64,000 nucleotides of DNA from Actinoplanes philippinensis (lineage in GTDB: Bacteria; Actinomycetota; Actinomycetes; Mycobacteriales; Micromonosporaceae). The stretch is from positions 558,001-622,000 of the forward strand of contig NZ_FONV01000005.1 in NCBI RefSeq assembly GCF_900113015.1. The letters run 5' to 3'. Shown here in pieces: positions 1 through 9,700 of this stretch (positions are counted from its first letter, which is position 1; every line of letters starts with the position of its first letter). The translations under genes and the position numbers were made by a program. The notes under the pieces are model-generated. The model was given only the letters and a program-made list of their open reading frames with translations, was not told where the DNA came from and ran no database searches.

Positions 1-2529
1 CCCCGTTCGTCAGACACCGACGCCTGTCCCGGCGCGCTGCGGCTGCACGCCGCGGCCGACGGCATGCTGGCCCGGGTCCGGCTGCCAGGGGGGATGCTGT
101 CCGGGGCTCAGCTGCGCTCGCTGCGCGAGCTCGCCGAGGAGTTCGGGGACGGCTGCCTGGAGCTGACCTCACGCGCAAACCTGCAGCTCAGAGCATTGCA
201 GCCAGGCGATGCGCCGGCGTTGGCGGCCCGGTTACGGTCGGCGGGCCTTCTGCCTTCGACAACCCACGACAATGTACGGAACATCGCGGCGCCGCCCCTA
301 CCAGGATCTGCGGTGCGTGCTCTCGTAGGACGGCTCGACCTGGCGATCCAGGCTGACGCCGGCCTGGCCGCGCTGCCCGGCAAGTTCCTCTTCGCCCTCG
401 GCCAGGTCCCGCTGGCCGCCGACGTGGCCGCGGTCCCCGCCCCGCCAGACGCCGCCCCGCCGGGCACCGTCGTCCCCCACCGGCGAACGCCCGAGCCCGT
501 TCCCGCCGTGCCGGGCCAGCGCCCTGCCGAGCCCGATGCGACCCTGCCCGGCCCGCAGTCCGCCGAGCCCAACGCGACCGTGCCCGTCCCACAGCCTGCC
601 GAGCCCCACCGCGGCCGGCCCGGCCTACAACCCGCCGAGCCCTACTCGACCCTGCCCGGCCCACAACCCGCCGAGCCCCACCGCGGCCGGCCCGGCCCAC
701 GTGTCACCGAGGTTGGCGTCGGCCCAACCGGTTCTCGCTTCGCCCGGCTCGATGCCGACCTGTGGGCTTCACGCCAAATCGAGTCGGGTGCCGGCGCCGC
801 CCCGGTCCCAGCCGATCCCGGTGGCACAAGCCGGGAAAGGGCCGGTGACGGTGGGTTGTTCGCCGTTCGGTTCGCGGGGCACGACACCGGTCTGCGCGTC
901 CGGTTCGACGATGTGGTGCCCACGCTCATCGCCGCCGCGCACGCGTTTCTCGCCGAGCGGGAGGTGCAGCGATCCGGCGGCGCTGCGGCATGGCGGCTGC
1001 GTGAGCTCGCCGACGGCCCGGCCCGGGTCTCGGCACGGGTGGCTAAGGCGCTCGGCCTGACGCCCGTGCCGGTCGATGTAGCCACAGCGATCGATGCCGT
1101 GGATCCGGGCGATCTGATCGGGGCGCTGCCCCAGGAGGACGGACTCTCCGCAGTCGCCGCTCTGGTGCCGTTGGGGCGGTTGGAGGGCGCGCCACTGAGG
1201 GCTCTGGAAGCCGCCGACCTGCTGGTCGTGACGCCCTGGCGTGGTGTGGTCGTGGCCGATCTGGCGCCGGAGACGGCTCCGGCCTGGGTGGATCGTCTGG
1301 CCGACGCCGGCCTCGCGGTGGCGCCGGGTTCGCCATGGTCCGGGGTGACCGCGTGCGCCGGCCGGCCCGGCTGCGCGAAATCGCTGGCCGACGTGCGCGC
1401 CGACGCCACCGCCGCGGCCCGTTTCGTCGACGGACTCCCGGTGCACTGGGTCGGTTGTGCCCGAGCATGCGGCAGCCCAGCGGGCCCACACGTCCGCGCC
1501 GAGGCGACCGGGGACGGCTACCTGATCACCCGCCATCCGGCCGCCGACGGCGACCCGGGTGTGCACGTCTCCACGATCGCCCGAGCGCAGGGCGGTCCGG
1601 CCGGTCACTCACCGGCCGGTCGATCCGAACCGATCGGCCGCCCAGCGCCGGGAGGCTCCGAGCCTGAGGACCGGCCGACGGTCAGGGGATCCGAACCGAA
1701 GGGCCAGCCTGTGGCCGGACAATCCGGACCGATCGACCAACCGGCACCGGAAGGACCCCGGCCGAAGAGCCAGCCCGTGGCCCGACGATCCGGACTGATC
1801 GACCGCCCAGCGCCGGGAGGCTCCGAGCCTGAGGACCGGTCGACGGTCAGGGGATCCGAACCGGAGGGCCAGCCTATGGCCGGACAATCCGGACCGATCG
1901 ACCAACCGGCACCGGAAGGACTCCAGCCGAAGAGCCGGCTTATAGCCCCACGATCCGGACCAGTCGACCACCCGGTGATCGAGGGATCCGAGCCGGTCGG
2001 TCAGCTGGCGGGTGAGGGATCCGGTCTGGCCGGTCAGCCGGTGGCCGGTGCTTCCGGGCCGGTCGGACCATCGACCTCCGCGCGCCGACCAGCGAGGATC
2101 GGCGTTTCCGCACTGGTCACGGCCACGGCGGAGAGCGGCCCGAACAGCGCGGGATCCGTCGGCGCGACGCTGGGCGCGGCCCTCGCCAGGGTCGCGGCGG
2201 CCGGCACGAGAGGGCTCGAAGGCACGAGTGGGCTCGACGGCCCGAGAGCGGCGGCCGGCATGAGCGGGACCGACGACGCGAGAGCGGCGGCCGGCATGAG
2301 CGGGACCGACGACGCGAGAGCGGCGGCACGCGAGGGCGGGCTCGGCGGCACGAGAGCGGCAGCGAACGGGAGCGGGCCGGCAGAAGCCGTGGCGGTGGGG
2401 ACGACTGACCGGGAAGACGCCCGGGCGGCGGGTGCGAGCGGTCTCGAGGACGTCCTGGTGGCGAGCTCCGGAGGCGCCGCCATGACGAGTGGGCTGGAAG
2501 ACGCGATAGCGGTGGCGAGGAGGCCCTGA
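1..2529 (+). CDS. cobG: Precorrin-3B synthase CobG, 5' partial, with long repetitive insert and tail
   Basis: Aerobic cobalamin pathway enzyme that hydroxylates precorrin-3A to precorrin-3B, using a 4Fe-4S cluster (nitrite/sulfite reductase-type fold). The frame is open from base 1 and the residues before the first ATG at 64 ([12 protein letters not shown]...) already read as the family N-terminus, so the true start lies left of the window. Counting from ATG 64, Cys431-x5-Cys437 and Cys465-x3-Cys469 form the iron-sulfur/siroheme motif, and core homology ends near residue 510. Unusual: a Pro/Glu/Ala-rich insert at about residues 140-215 splits the first half-domain, and about 300 residues of Gly/Ser/Pro and then Ala/Gly repeats follow the catalytic core. 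Such a tail is not part of the usual CobG. The stop is followed after 2 nt by cobH. Confidence 0.88.
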   Translation, partial: PRSSDTDACPGALRLHAAADGMLARVRLPGGMLSGAQLRSLRELAEEFGDGCLELTSRANLQLRALQPGDAPALAARLRSAGLLPSTTHDNVRNIAAPPLPGSAVRALVGRLDLAIQADAGLAALPGKFLFALGQVPLAADVAAVPAPPDAAPPGTVVPHRRTPEPVPAVPGQRPAEPDATLPGPQSAEPNATVPVPQPAEPHRGRPGLQPAEPYSTLPGPQPAEPHRGRPGPRVTEVGVGPTGSRFARLDADLWASRQIESGAGAAPVPADPGGTSRERAGDGGLFAVRFAGHDTGLRVRFDDVVPTLIAAAHAFLAEREVQRSGGAAAWRLRELADGPARVSARVAKALGLTPVPVDVATAIDAVDPGDLIGALPQEDGLSAVAALVPLGRLEGAPLRALEAADLLVVTPWRGVVVADLAPETAPAWVDRLADAGLAVAPGSPWSGVTACAGRPGCAKSLADVRADATAAARFVDGLPVHWVGCARACGSPAGPHVRAEATGDGYLITRHPAADGDPGVHVSTIARAQGGPAGHSPAGRSEPIGRPAPGGSEPEDRPTVRGSEPKGQPVAGQSGPIDQPAPEGPRPKSQPVARRSGLIDRPAPGGSEPEDRSTVRGSEPEGQPMAGQSGPIDQPAPEGLQPKSRLIAPRSGPVDHPVIEGSEPVGQLAGEGSGLAGQPVAGASGPVGPSTSARRPARIGVSALVTATAESGPNSAGSVGATLGAALARVAAAGTRGLEGTSGLDGPRAAAGMSGTDDARAAAGMSGTDDARAAAREGGLGGTRAAANGSGPAEAVAVGTTDREDARAAGASGLEDVLVASSGGAAMTSGLEDAIAVARRP
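601..705 (+). repeat. 72-bp direct repeat inside cobG insert
   Basis: The block beginning gagccccaccgcggccgg at 601 recurs at 673, a 72-bp period, with weaker related Pro-Ala-Glu-Pro units upstream from about 500. It encodes the proline-rich insert between the CobG half-domains. The length stays in frame, so the gene remains open. Confidence 0.7.
1641..1970 (+). repeat. Two tandem copies of a 165-bp (55-codon) repeat in the cobG 3' tail
   Basis: The segment starting cccagcgccgggaggctc occurs at 1641 and again at 1806, giving a 165-bp period with a modest number of substitutions. Each copy is itself built of shorter units spelling Gly-Ser-Glu-Pro or Gln-Ser-Gly-Pro motifs. The period is a multiple of three, so expansion or contraction would keep the CobG frame. 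Confidence 0.8.
2244..2315 (+). repeat. Two perfect 36-bp tandem copies in the cobG 3' tail
   Basis: A 36-bp unit beginning gagagcggcggccggcat starts at 2244 and 2280, and a partial third copy starts at 2316. It encodes twelve-residue repeats rich in Ala, Gly and Asp. Confidence 0.8.
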
Positions 2530-2531
2530 GC

Positions 2532-3149
2532 ATGGAGTACGTGCGTGACGGCGCGGAGATCTACCGGCGGTCGTTCGCCACGATCCGGGCCGAGGCGGAT
2601 CTGTCCGGGCTGCCGGAGGACGTGTCGCGGGTGGTGGTTCGGATGATCCACGCCTGCGGGATGGTGGATCTGGTGGAGGATGTCCGGTTCAGCCCGGGGG
2701 TGGTGACGGCGGCTCGCAAGGCGCTGCTCGACGGCGCGCCGATTCTGTGTGACGCGGAGATGGTCGCGTCCGGGGTGACGCGCAGCCGGCTGCCCGCCGC
2801 CAACGACGTGGTGTGCACGCTGCGTGATCCGGCCGTGCCGGGGCTGGCGGCGGAGATCGGCAATACCCGCAGCGCGGCCGCCCTGCACCTGTGGGGGGAA
2901 CGGCTGGGCGGTGCCGTGGTGGCCATCGGCAACGCGCCGACGGCGCTGTTCCGGCTGCTGGAGATGATCGCGGCGGGCGCGCCCCGGCCGGCCGCCGTGG
3001 TCGGGATCCCGGTGGGCTTCATCGGCGCGGCCGAGTCGAAGGAGGCGCTGGCGGAGTCCGGCCTGGAATACCTGATCGTGCGCGGACGCCGGGGTGGCAG
3101 CGCCATCACCGCGGCCGCGGTGAACGCCCTCGCTTCGGAAGCCGAATAG
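2532..3149 (+). CDS. cobH: Precorrin-8X methylmutase CobH
   Basis: Moves the methyl group from C-11 to C-12 of precorrin-8X to give hydrogenobyrinate, late in aerobic corrin synthesis. The 205-residue length is normal for the family. The segment RMIHACGM places the catalytic His at residue 40, and the glycine-rich [13 protein letters not shown] segment near residue 155 is characteristic. The ATG lies 2 nt after the cobG stop and 16 nt before cobIJ, so the three genes look like one operon. Unlike its two neighbours it contains no repeat expansion. Confidence 0.95.
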   Translation: MEYVRDGAEIYRRSFATIRAEADLSGLPEDVSRVVVRMIHACGMVDLVEDVRFSPGVVTAARKALLDGAPILCDAEMVASGVTRSRLPAANDVVCTLRDPAVPGLAAEIGNTRSAAALHLWGERLGGAVVAIGNAPTALFRLLEMIAAGAPRPAAVVGIPVGFIGAAESKEALAESGLEYLIVRGRRGGSAITAAAVNALASEAE

Positions 3150-3165
3150 GCCGGAACGGAACAGA

Positions 3166-4983
3166 ATGACGAACGACGTATCCCGCCGCGACACCGCCGC
3201 GGCGAGGACCGGGCGGCTCTTCGGGGTGGGCCTGGGACCCGGTGACCCGGAGCTGGTCACGGTAAAGGCGGCGCGGCTGATCGGCGCGGCCGACGTGGTG
3301 GCGTATCACGCGGCACGCCACGGGCGCAGCAACGCCCGCGCGATCGCGGCCGGCTACCTGCGGGAGGGCCAGATCGAGGAGGCCCTGATCTATCCGGTGA
3401 CGACGGAGACCACCGATCACCCGGGCGGTTATCAGGGTGCGATCGACGAGTTCTACGCCGAGGCGGCGGCCCGGCTGGCCGCGCATCTGGACGCCGGTCG
3501 CGACGTGGTGGTGCTGGCCGAGGGCGATCCGTTCTTCTACGGGTCCTACATGCACATGCACAAACGGCTCTCCGGCCGCTACGAGACGTCGGTGGTGCCC
3601 GGGGTGACGTCGGTGAGCGCCGCCTCCGCGGTGCTGGGGCGGCCGCTGATGGAGCGGGACGAGGTGCTGACCGTCCTGCCCGGCACCTTGGAGCCGAAGG
3701 AGCTGGCCGCCCGTCTGGCCACCACCGACTCGGCCGCCGTGATGAAGCTGGGCCGCACCTTCGAGGGGGTCCGTGAGGCCCTGGAGGAGGCCGGGCGGCT
3801 CGACGACGCCTGGTATGTGGAGCGTGCCACCACCGATCGGGAACGGTCGGCGCCGCTGCGTGACGTCGATCCGGCCACGGTTCCGTACTTCTCGCTGGCG
3901 CTGCTGCCGAGCCCGGCGGCGACCGCGTTCACCGCCGACGCGGACAACGGTCGTCCATCCGGCCTGGACACCCTGCTGACTCCGCCGGTCATGAGGAACG
4001 ACCCGGCCACCGCGAACGACCCAGCCACCGCGAACGACCCAGCCACCGCGGATGACAGGCACGCCACCGCGAGCGACGCGGGCACCGCGGCAAACAGGCA
4101 CGCCACCGCGAGGAACGACGCTGCCGCCGCGAGACGTGCCGGGACGGATATCGGCCCGGTGAGCCCCGACACCGGCATGGTGAGTCTGGAGGAGGCGAAC
4201 GCCACGGCGCTGAGCCGGATAGCGACGGCCGGCCGGGCCAGCGGGGTGACGGTGGTCGGTCTGGGGCCGGGCTCACGGCACTGGCTGACCCCGGAGGCGC
4301 AGGAGGCGCTGGCCGACGCCGACGACCTGATCGGGTACGGGCCCTATGTGGACCGCGTTCCGCCGAACCCGCGTCAGCGCCGCCACCCCTCGGACAACCG
4401 GGTCGAGGCGGAGCGGGCCGCGTTCGCGCTGGACCTGGCGAAACGGGGGCACCGGGTGGCGGTCGTCTCGTCCGGTGACCCGGGCGTGTTCGCGATGGCC
4501 GCCGCCGTTCTGGAGGTGGCCGAGGATCCGCAGTGGCTGGACGTTCCGGTGCGGATCATTCCGGGGCTGACCGCGGCGCAGGCGGTGGCGAGCCGGGCGG
4601 GCGCGCCGCTCGGGCACGACTTCTGCATCCTGTCGCTGTCGGACCGGCTCAAACCGTGGTCGGTGATCGAGTCCCGGCTGACCGCCGCCGCAGCCGCCGA
4701 CCTGGTGATCGCCGTCTACAACCCGGCCTCGAAGACCCGTCGTGAGCAGCTGGTCCGCGCCTTGGAGTTGCTGCGCGCCCACCGCCGCCCGGGCACACCC
4801 GTGGTGGTCGGCCGGGATGTCGGTGGCCCGGAGGAGTCGGTGCGTATCACCACGCTGGCCGCGCTCGACCCGGCCTCCGTCGACATGCGCTGCCTGCTGA
4901 TCATCGGCTCGTCACAGACCCGCGCCGTCACCCGCGGTGACGGCACCACGGCGGTCTACACGCCACGCCATTACCCGGAGTAG
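3166..4983 (+). CDS. cobIJ: Fused CobI-CobJ: precorrin-2 C20-methyltransferase / precorrin-3B C17-methyltransferase
   Basis: Bifunctional SAM-dependent corrin methyltransferase. Residues about 12-255 are the CobI domain (GVGLGPGDPELVTVKAARL SAM-binding start, later AEGDPFFYGSY). Residues about 350-605 are the CobJ domain (VVGLGPGSRHWLTPEA, then SSGDPGVFAMAA). CobI-CobJ fusions are known in actinobacteria. The inter-domain linker, about residues 275-340, is unusually long and low in complexity (Asn-Asp-Pro-Ala-Thr-Ala repeats followed by Ala/Thr/Arg/His). It is the third cob segment here with repeat-driven length. CobI forms precorrin-3A, the substrate of CobG, and CobJ uses the precorrin-3B that CobG makes, which fits co-expression. 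Confidence 0.93.
   Translation: MTNDVSRRDTAAARTGRLFGVGLGPGDPELVTVKAARLIGAADVVAYHAARHGRSNARAIAAGYLREGQIEEALIYPVTTETTDHPGGYQGAIDEFYAEAAARLAAHLDAGRDVVVLAEGDPFFYGSYMHMHKRLSGRYETSVVPGVTSVSAASAVLGRPLMERDEVLTVLPGTLEPKELAARLATTDSAAVMKLGRTFEGVREALEEAGRLDDAWYVERATTDRERSAPLRDVDPATVPYFSLALLPSPAATAFTADADNGRPSGLDTLLTPPVMRNDPATANDPATANDPATADDRHATASDAGTAANRHATARNDAAAARRAGTDIGPVSPDTGMVSLEEANATALSRIATAGRASGVTVVGLGPGSRHWLTPEAQEALADADDLIGYGPYVDRVPPNPRQRRHPSDNRVEAERAAFALDLAKRGHRVAVVSSGDPGVFAMAAAVLEVAEDPQWLDVPVRIIPGLTAAQAVASRAGAPLGHDFCILSLSDRLKPWSVIESRLTAAAAADLVIAVYNPASKTRREQLVRALELLRAHRRPGTPVVVGRDVGGPEESVRITTLAALDPASVDMRCLLIIGSSQTRAVTRGDGTTAVYTPRHYPE
3997..4050 (+). repeat. Three 18-bp tandem copies in the cobIJ linker
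   Basis: The unit aacgacccagccaccgcg starts at 3997 (one substitution), 4015 and 4033, and encodes Asn-Asp-Pro-Ala-Thr-Ala three times. Degenerate relatives continue to about 4130. Confidence 0.85.
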
Positions 4984-4996
4984 GCCACCCGCCGCT

Positions 4997-5032
4997 CGCC
5001 CGGGTCCCCGCCACCGGACGCGGATCCGGGCG
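4997..5032 (+). terminator. Hairpin after cobIJ
   Basis: Arms cgcccgggtcc (4997-5007) and ggatccgggcg (5022-5032) pair over 11 bp with one wobble and a 14-nt loop, 13 nt after the cobIJ stop. There is no T-run, as is usual in GC-rich actinobacteria. It may be a terminator or simply part of the repeat region. Confidence 0.45.
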
Positions 5033-5640
5033 GGCGGGGCCGGCGGGGCGGGAGACCGGATCCGCAGGGCAGGCGACCCAAAAGCCGGACGGGCGAGACA
5101 GGCGACCCGGAAGCCGGACGCGCGAGGCCGGGGGCAGGGAGGCCCGGGTAGGTCGGACGCGCGGGACAGCCGCCCGAAGGCCAGACGCGCGGGACGCCCT
5201 GGGCCGGGTAGGCCGGACGCACGGGTCCGGGTAGGTCGGACGCGCTGGGCCGGGTAGGTCGGACGCGCGGGACAGACGCCCGGAAGGCCGGACGCGCTGG
5301 GCCGGGTAGGTCGGACGCGCGGGACAGACGCCCGGAAGGCCGGACGCGCGGGGCCGGATAGGTCAGACGCGCGGGGCCGGGTAGGTCAGACACGCGGGGC
5401 CGGATAGGTCAGACACGCGGGGCCGGATAGGTCGGACACGCGGGACAGGCGCCCCGAAGGCCGGACGGGCGAGACGGGCGATCGAAGGCGGGACCTGCGA
5501 TACGGGCGGCTCGGCGGGCGGGACGGGCCGGACGTGCGGGATGGGCGGCCCGAAGGCCGGACGGGCGGGACGGGCGGCCCGGCGGCGGGGCGGGTGAGGC
5601 GGCCCGCGGGGGCCGGGCGGGGACCATCGGCCGCTGTCGG
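5033..5640. repeat. Intergenic GC-rich minisatellite of 23-bp and 52-bp units
   Basis: This stretch has no credible gene. It is built from variants of a taggtcggacgcgcggggccggg-like motif. The taggtc anchor occurs at 5232, 5255, 5307, 5359, 5382, 5405 and 5428, so spacings are 23, 52, 52, 23, 23 and 23. The 52-bp form is the 23-bp unit plus an insert (gggacagacgcccggaag). More degenerate copies extend on both sides. Open frames here on either strand encode only Arg/Pro/Gly/Ala repeats, which is what such DNA gives in any frame. There are no unique spacers, so it is not CRISPR. Confidence 0.8.
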
Positions 5641-5773
5641 AGGAATGAAGCGGGTTGGCGGGCACGCTCCCGGATCGCAACCGGACTGCATCAGCCCCGG
5701 CCCTGACGTCGAGAGGTCGGACAACCGAAGAGAGGGGCCCACCACCTGACGATGTGAAGGGCTTCGAACCACC

Positions 5774-7312
5774 GTGACGACAGCTCGTACCCGCAACGCG
5801 GCGATCCTGGCCTCCACTCTCCTGCTTGCTGTCACGCTTCCGGCTTCCGGCTCCTCCGCGGCCGGGCCCGACCCCCGCGCATCGGTGCTGCCCATCGGCG
5901 ACCCGAAGCCGGTGACGGTGCAGAGCGAAGCGGCAGTGACGCTGAAGTCCCGGCTCGCGGCGGTCACCACCGCGCGGACCATCAACTACTACCCGTCGAA
6001 CGCCGGTTGGTCGGCGATGTGGACGGGCTTCGACGCCGCCCGCATCGAGGCGGACCTGGCCAAGGCGGCCGCCCTGGGCGCGGACAACGTGCGGATCATC
6101 ATCTTCCCGCAGGCCTTCGGCTATCCGAAACCGAAGGCGGAGTACGCCGAGCGGCTGCGCAAGTTCATCAGCATCGCCGACTCGCAGGGCCTGACCGTGA
6201 AGCTCACCCTGTTCGACTGGTGGTCCGGCTACTCCGACGCGGCCGGCAGCGCGGCCTGGGCGCAGGCGGTGCTCGCGCCGTATGCCGACGACCGGCGGGT
6301 GCTGTCGGTGGAGCTGAAGAACGAGTTCGTGTCGACCGATCCGGCCGCCGTCGCCTGGGTGCGCAAGCTGATTCCGGCGGTTCGGTCGGCCGTACCCCGG
6401 ATGCCGTTGACCCTGTCGGTGGACGGTCAGAGCGGCGCGGCGGGCCTGGCCAGGATCCGGGCGGCCCTCGCCGAGACCCCGCTGGACTACTACGACTTCC
6501 ACTTCTACGGCAACTCGGAGCGGGCCCTGGCGGAGATCCGGCGTGCCCAGGCGGCGGTCGCGCCGGATCCGATCGTGATCGGTGAGACCGGCCTGAGCAC
6601 CGCCACGAGCAGCGAGGGTGAGCAGGCGACCTTCCTGGCCCGGACGTTCGCGGCCGCCGCCACGGCCGGGGTGCGGTCGGTGGCGCCGTGGACGCTGTAC
6701 GACTTCTCCGACGGCGCGATCCCGTCGAACTCGCAGGTCTCGAAGGTGCCGGCGCAGTACCGGTTCGGTCTGTACCGGGCGGACGGCACGGCCAAGCCGG
6801 CGACCTGGGTGGTGCGCAACGGCTGGGCCGGCAACCGGATCACCGACGAGCTGCTGGACCTGGGGTTCGAGGCGAGCCCGGGCAGTTCGCCGTGGCGGCC
6901 GTACCTCTCCGAGGAGGGACCGATCGCCCGGACCCGCGGCACGGCCCGGACCGGCGCCTACGCGGCGCGGTTCACCGGGACCGGCCGTAACGGGTCGAGC
7001 ATCCCGTCGATCCGGACGTCACCGATCGACCCGGTGCAGGCAGGGCAGACCTGGCATGCCGAGGCGTGGGCGCGGGGCGCCGGGGTGACCGGCTCCAACG
7101 AGATCGCGCTGAGCTGGTTCGACATCAACGACCGGTGGCTTGGCCAGAACTCGTCGAAGCAGGTGGCGAAGGGGGACAGCGGCTGGACGAGGCTGACCGT
7201 GGACGCGGTCGCCCCGCCGGGGGCGACCAGCGTCCAGCTTCACCTCAAGTCGGGCGACAACAGGGGGACCGTCTGGTTCGACGACGTGACACTGTCGAAC
7301 GGCGGGTCCTGA
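5774..7312 (+). CDS. Secreted GH5-like (clan A) glycoside hydrolase with C-terminal carbohydrate-binding-type domain
   Basis: Probable extracellular endoglycanase or exoglycosidase. Residues 1-30 are a signal peptide (Arg residues, hydrophobic stretch, ASGSSAA). Residues about 65-350 fit a TIM barrel: LKNE184 would be the acid/base Glu, H243-F-Y245 the conserved loop, and IVIGE271 the nucleophile strand. Residues about 360-512 form a beta-sandwich like CBM4/9 modules (LGFEASP opening, WHAEAWARG, GTVWFDDVTL ending). The start is GTG, with gaagg about 14 nt upstream. It converges on the polysaccharide operon and overlaps the last gene of that operon by 73 nt. It may trim the polymer made by the neighbouring operon, but this is inference. 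Confidence 0.8.
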   Translation: MTTARTRNAAILASTLLLAVTLPASGSSAAGPDPRASVLPIGDPKPVTVQSEAAVTLKSRLAAVTTARTINYYPSNAGWSAMWTGFDAARIEADLAKAAALGADNVRIIIFPQAFGYPKPKAEYAERLRKFISIADSQGLTVKLTLFDWWSGYSDAAGSAAWAQAVLAPYADDRRVLSVELKNEFVSTDPAAVAWVRKLIPAVRSAVPRMPLTLSVDGQSGAAGLARIRAALAETPLDYYDFHFYGNSERALAEIRRAQAAVAPDPIVIGETGLSTATSSEGEQATFLARTFAAAATAGVRSVAPWTLYDFSDGAIPSNSQVSKVPAQYRFGLYRADGTAKPATWVVRNGWAGNRITDELLDLGFEASPGSSPWRPYLSEEGPIARTRGTARTGAYAARFTGTGRNGSSIPSIRTSPIDPVQAGQTWHAEAWARGAGVTGSNEIALSWFDINDRWLGQNSSKQVAKGDSGWTRLTVDAVAPPGATSVQLHLKSGDNRGTVWFDDVTLSNGGS

Positions 7313-8490
7313 GCGACGCCGATCCTGGTCAGCAGGCGGGCGTACGCGTCGACCGTACGCCCCCATGAGGACGGGTCGGCGTGCCGGCGACCGGCCAGGC
7401 CCGCGGCACGGACGATCGCCTCCCGCAGTTCGGCCGGCGCAGCCGCCGGGACGAAGACCGTGCCGCTGTAGTGTTCGGCGGCCTCGACGAGGCCGCCGAC
7501 CGCGGTGACCACCACCGGCAGGCCGTGGCTCATCGCGATGTGCAGCGGGCCGCTCGCCGAGCTGCGCCGATAGGGCAGCACCACGACGTCGGCGCGGGCG
7601 AAGAACTCGTTGACCTCGTGGTCGGCGACGTAGCGGTTGACAAACTCGATCCGGTCGCGGACCGGCGACCTCTCGATCATCTCGCCGGGCCCGGTCCAGC
7701 CCTCCCAGGTCTCCCCCACCACCGTCAGGTGATAGTTGGGGCCGAGGTCGGCAAAGGCTTCGACAAGATCTTCGAGGCCTTTGTACGGCCGGATCGTCCC
7801 GAAGAACAGCAGCCGGCACACGTCGTCCCCCGGTTCGCGCAGCGGCCGCTCGGGCAGATGGTGGTCGAACGGGCCGTGCAGCGCCACCTCGGCCGGCACC
7901 GCCCCCAGGTCGTACGCCTCGGCCAGCGCCGCCTCGTCGAACCGGGAGTGCACCACCACCCCGTCGGTACGGCTCAGCAGCGGCCGGATGCACCGGCGCA
8001 CATACCGGGCGGCCCACCGGTGCCGGGCCTCCCCGGTGTCCTGCACCTCGTGGAACTCGACGATCACCCGGATCCCCAGTTTCCGCGCGGCCATCGCCAG
8101 CACCAGGTACGAGTGCAGCACCGCCCCGGTCCACCACTGCAGCACCAGCACGTCCGGCCGGAACCGGCGCAGGAACCGCACCGCCCGGAGCAGGCTCGGC
8201 ACCGCCCACCAGTCGATGCCGTCGAAAACCCGTACCCCCTGGTGGTATCGCAGATCGGTGAGGGACCGCCCGACCCGGTCCCGGCCGGGGTAGAGCCGGG
8301 CCGGCAGCAGCCGCCGCATCAGGATCGCGCCCACCTCGTACCGGTCGTGCAGCGCGTTGCTGAGCCGGCAGGTGTAGTAGCTGATCCCGGAGAGGAACCG
8401 CCATCCCGAACCGACCACCAGGATCCGCGGCGAGCGGCTCAGCAGACGGGCCTCGGCGTGGCCGAACGGGTCAGGCGGCGATGCAGGCAC
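7240..8490 (-). CDS. GT-B glycosyltransferase, family 4 type
   Basis: Cytoplasmic retaining glycosyltransferase of the polysaccharide operon. The N-terminal half begins RILVVGSGWRFLSGISYYTCRLSNAL. The C-terminal nucleotide-sugar domain has LLFFGTIRPYKGLEDLVEAF and SGPLHIAMSHGLPVVVTAVGG near residue 335. I chose GTG at 8490 because gaggagg lies 6 nt upstream; an upstream in-frame start at 8544 would overlap the preceding gene by 74 nt. With the chosen start the overlap is 20 nt and the product has 416 residues. It is the last gene of the operon, and its 3' end overlaps the convergent hydrolase gene. Donor and acceptor cannot be told from sequence. Confidence 0.85.
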   Translation of the reverse strand: MPASPPDPFGHAEARLLSRSPRILVVGSGWRFLSGISYYTCRLSNALHDRYEVGAILMRRLLPARLYPGRDRVGRSLTDLRYHQGVRVFDGIDWWAVPSLLRAVRFLRRFRPDVLVLQWWTGAVLHSYLVLAMAARKLGIRVIVEFHEVQDTGEARHRWAARYVRRCIRPLLSRTDGVVVHSRFDEAALAEAYDLGAVPAEVALHGPFDHHLPERPLREPGDDVCRLLFFGTIRPYKGLEDLVEAFADLGPNYHLTVVGETWEGWTGPGEMIERSPVRDRIEFVNRYVADHEVNEFFARADVVVLPYRRSSASGPLHIAMSHGLPVVVTAVGGLVEAAEHYSGTVFVPAAAPAELREAIVRAAGLAGRRHADPSSWGRTVDAYARLLTRIGVAQDPPFDSVTSSNQTVPLLSPDLR

Positions 8491-9700
8491 GGTAGACCTC
8501 CTCGATCTGGGGTACGACACGGGCCGCGGTGAAGCCGAGGCCACGCTGCAGACCGTTGGCGCGCAGCCGGGCGGCCAGGTCCGGGTCGGTGAGCAGGCGC
8601 AACAGGGCCGCGTGCAGGGCCTCCGCGTCGCCGGGCGGCACGAGCAGGCCGTTCACGCCGTCGTCGCCGACCACGTCGAGCAGCCCGCCGGACGCCGAAG
8701 CGATCAGCGGGGTGCCGGCCAGCATCGCCTCCACCGCGACCTGGCCCATGCCCTCCAGCAGCGACGGCACCACCCCGGCGGCCGCGTGCCGCCAGGCCGC
8801 CATCACCTGCGGGTGCGGCACGTTCGTGCGGATCAGCACCCCGTCCGGGACCGGTGGGGTGTCGTGGCGGGGCGTCCCGAGACAGACCAGCCGCGGCGGC
8901 TCGGCGAGCCCGGCACGCAGCTTCTCGTAGGCGTCGAACAGCACGTCGATGCCCTTGTGCGGGCCGAGCTGGCCGACGAACAGCAGGTACGGCCCGTCTG
9001 GCAGCCACTCCGGGCGCGGCGTGACCCGGGCCAGCTCGTCGAGGCCGTCGGGGACCAGGCTGGAGATCACCCGCACCGGCAGCTCGCCGGGCAGCCGCGC
9101 CAGGTTCAGCGCGGACGCCACCGAGTTCGAGATCGCGGTCAGGCAGTCGATGCCCCGGTGCCGGTGTGCCCGCAGACCTATCGTGAGCAGCGCAGACTTG
9201 GGGGCGCCGTACTGGGCGGAGGCACACGGGACACAGCGGCCCAGGCTCGGCCCGGCACAGCGGCGGCCGTCCCGGGCGAACGTCTTGCGCACACACGTCA
9301 GCCCGAAATCGTGTGCGGTGTGCACGTGCGGGCGGCCCAGCGGCGTTCCGTGCAACGGCAGGTAGCTGTACATCAGCCAGTCGTGACTGTGCACCAGATC
9401 GAAGTCGTGTGCGCGGAGCACCCGGGCGATCCCGGCCGTCGCCAGCGGGTCGGCCGTCGTCGGATGGAACGGCTTGCGCGGATCCCGGTTCAGGCCGGGC
9501 GCCACCGTGTTCGCGATGCTCCGGATGCGGATCACGCGTACCCCGTTGATCGTCTCGTCGTGCGGCGCCTCCGGCGTCGCCAGCGTCAGCACGGTGATCT
9601 CGTGCCCGCGCCGCACCATCTCCTCGCCGCTGGTCGCGATGCTGCGCTCCAGCCCGCCGATGACCGGCGCGTAGAGATTCGACAGATGCAGAATCCTCAT
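8471..9700 (-). CDS. GT-B glycosyltransferase, family 4
   Basis: A 409-residue glycosyltransferase. It opens MRILHLSNLYAPVIGGLERS, the typical GT4 start with a Gly-Gly-x-Glu motif. The second domain has LFVGQLGPHKGIDVLFDAYEKL, and the donor-site EGMGQVAVEAMLAGTPLIAS carries the E-x7-E-type pattern near residue 318. The ATG overlaps the flippase stop as ATGA, implying translational coupling. A cluster of four Cys around residues 130-170 (CVRKTFARDGRRCAGPSLGRC...) is the pattern seen in some GT4 enzymes with a small Cys insertion. It adds one sugar to the repeat unit; which one is unknown. Confidence 0.88.
   Translation of the reverse strand: MRILHLSNLYAPVIGGLERSIATSGEEMVRRGHEITVLTLATPEAPHDETINGVRVIRIRSIANTVAPGLNRDPRKPFHPTTADPLATAGIARVLRAHDFDLVHSHDWLMYSYLPLHGTPLGRPHVHTAHDFGLTCVRKTFARDGRRCAGPSLGRCVPCASAQYGAPKSALLTIGLRAHRHRGIDCLTAISNSVASALNLARLPGELPVRVISSLVPDGLDELARVTPRPEWLPDGPYLLFVGQLGPHKGIDVLFDAYEKLRAGLAEPPRLVCLGTPRHDTPPVPDGVLIRTNVPHPQVMAAWRHAAAGVVPSLLEGMGQVAVEAMLAGTPLIASASGGLLDVVGDDGVNGLLVPPGDAEALHAALLRLLTDPDLAARLRANGLQRGLGFTAARVVPQIEEVYRACIAA

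Noticed and set aside
5232..5433. CRISPR array
   Set aside because: Units are contiguous and have no unique spacers; no cas genes are present.
4971..5985. Pro/Arg-rich open frames on the minus strand over the minisatellite
   Set aside because: They follow the repeat in every frame, have no ribosome site and no domain.
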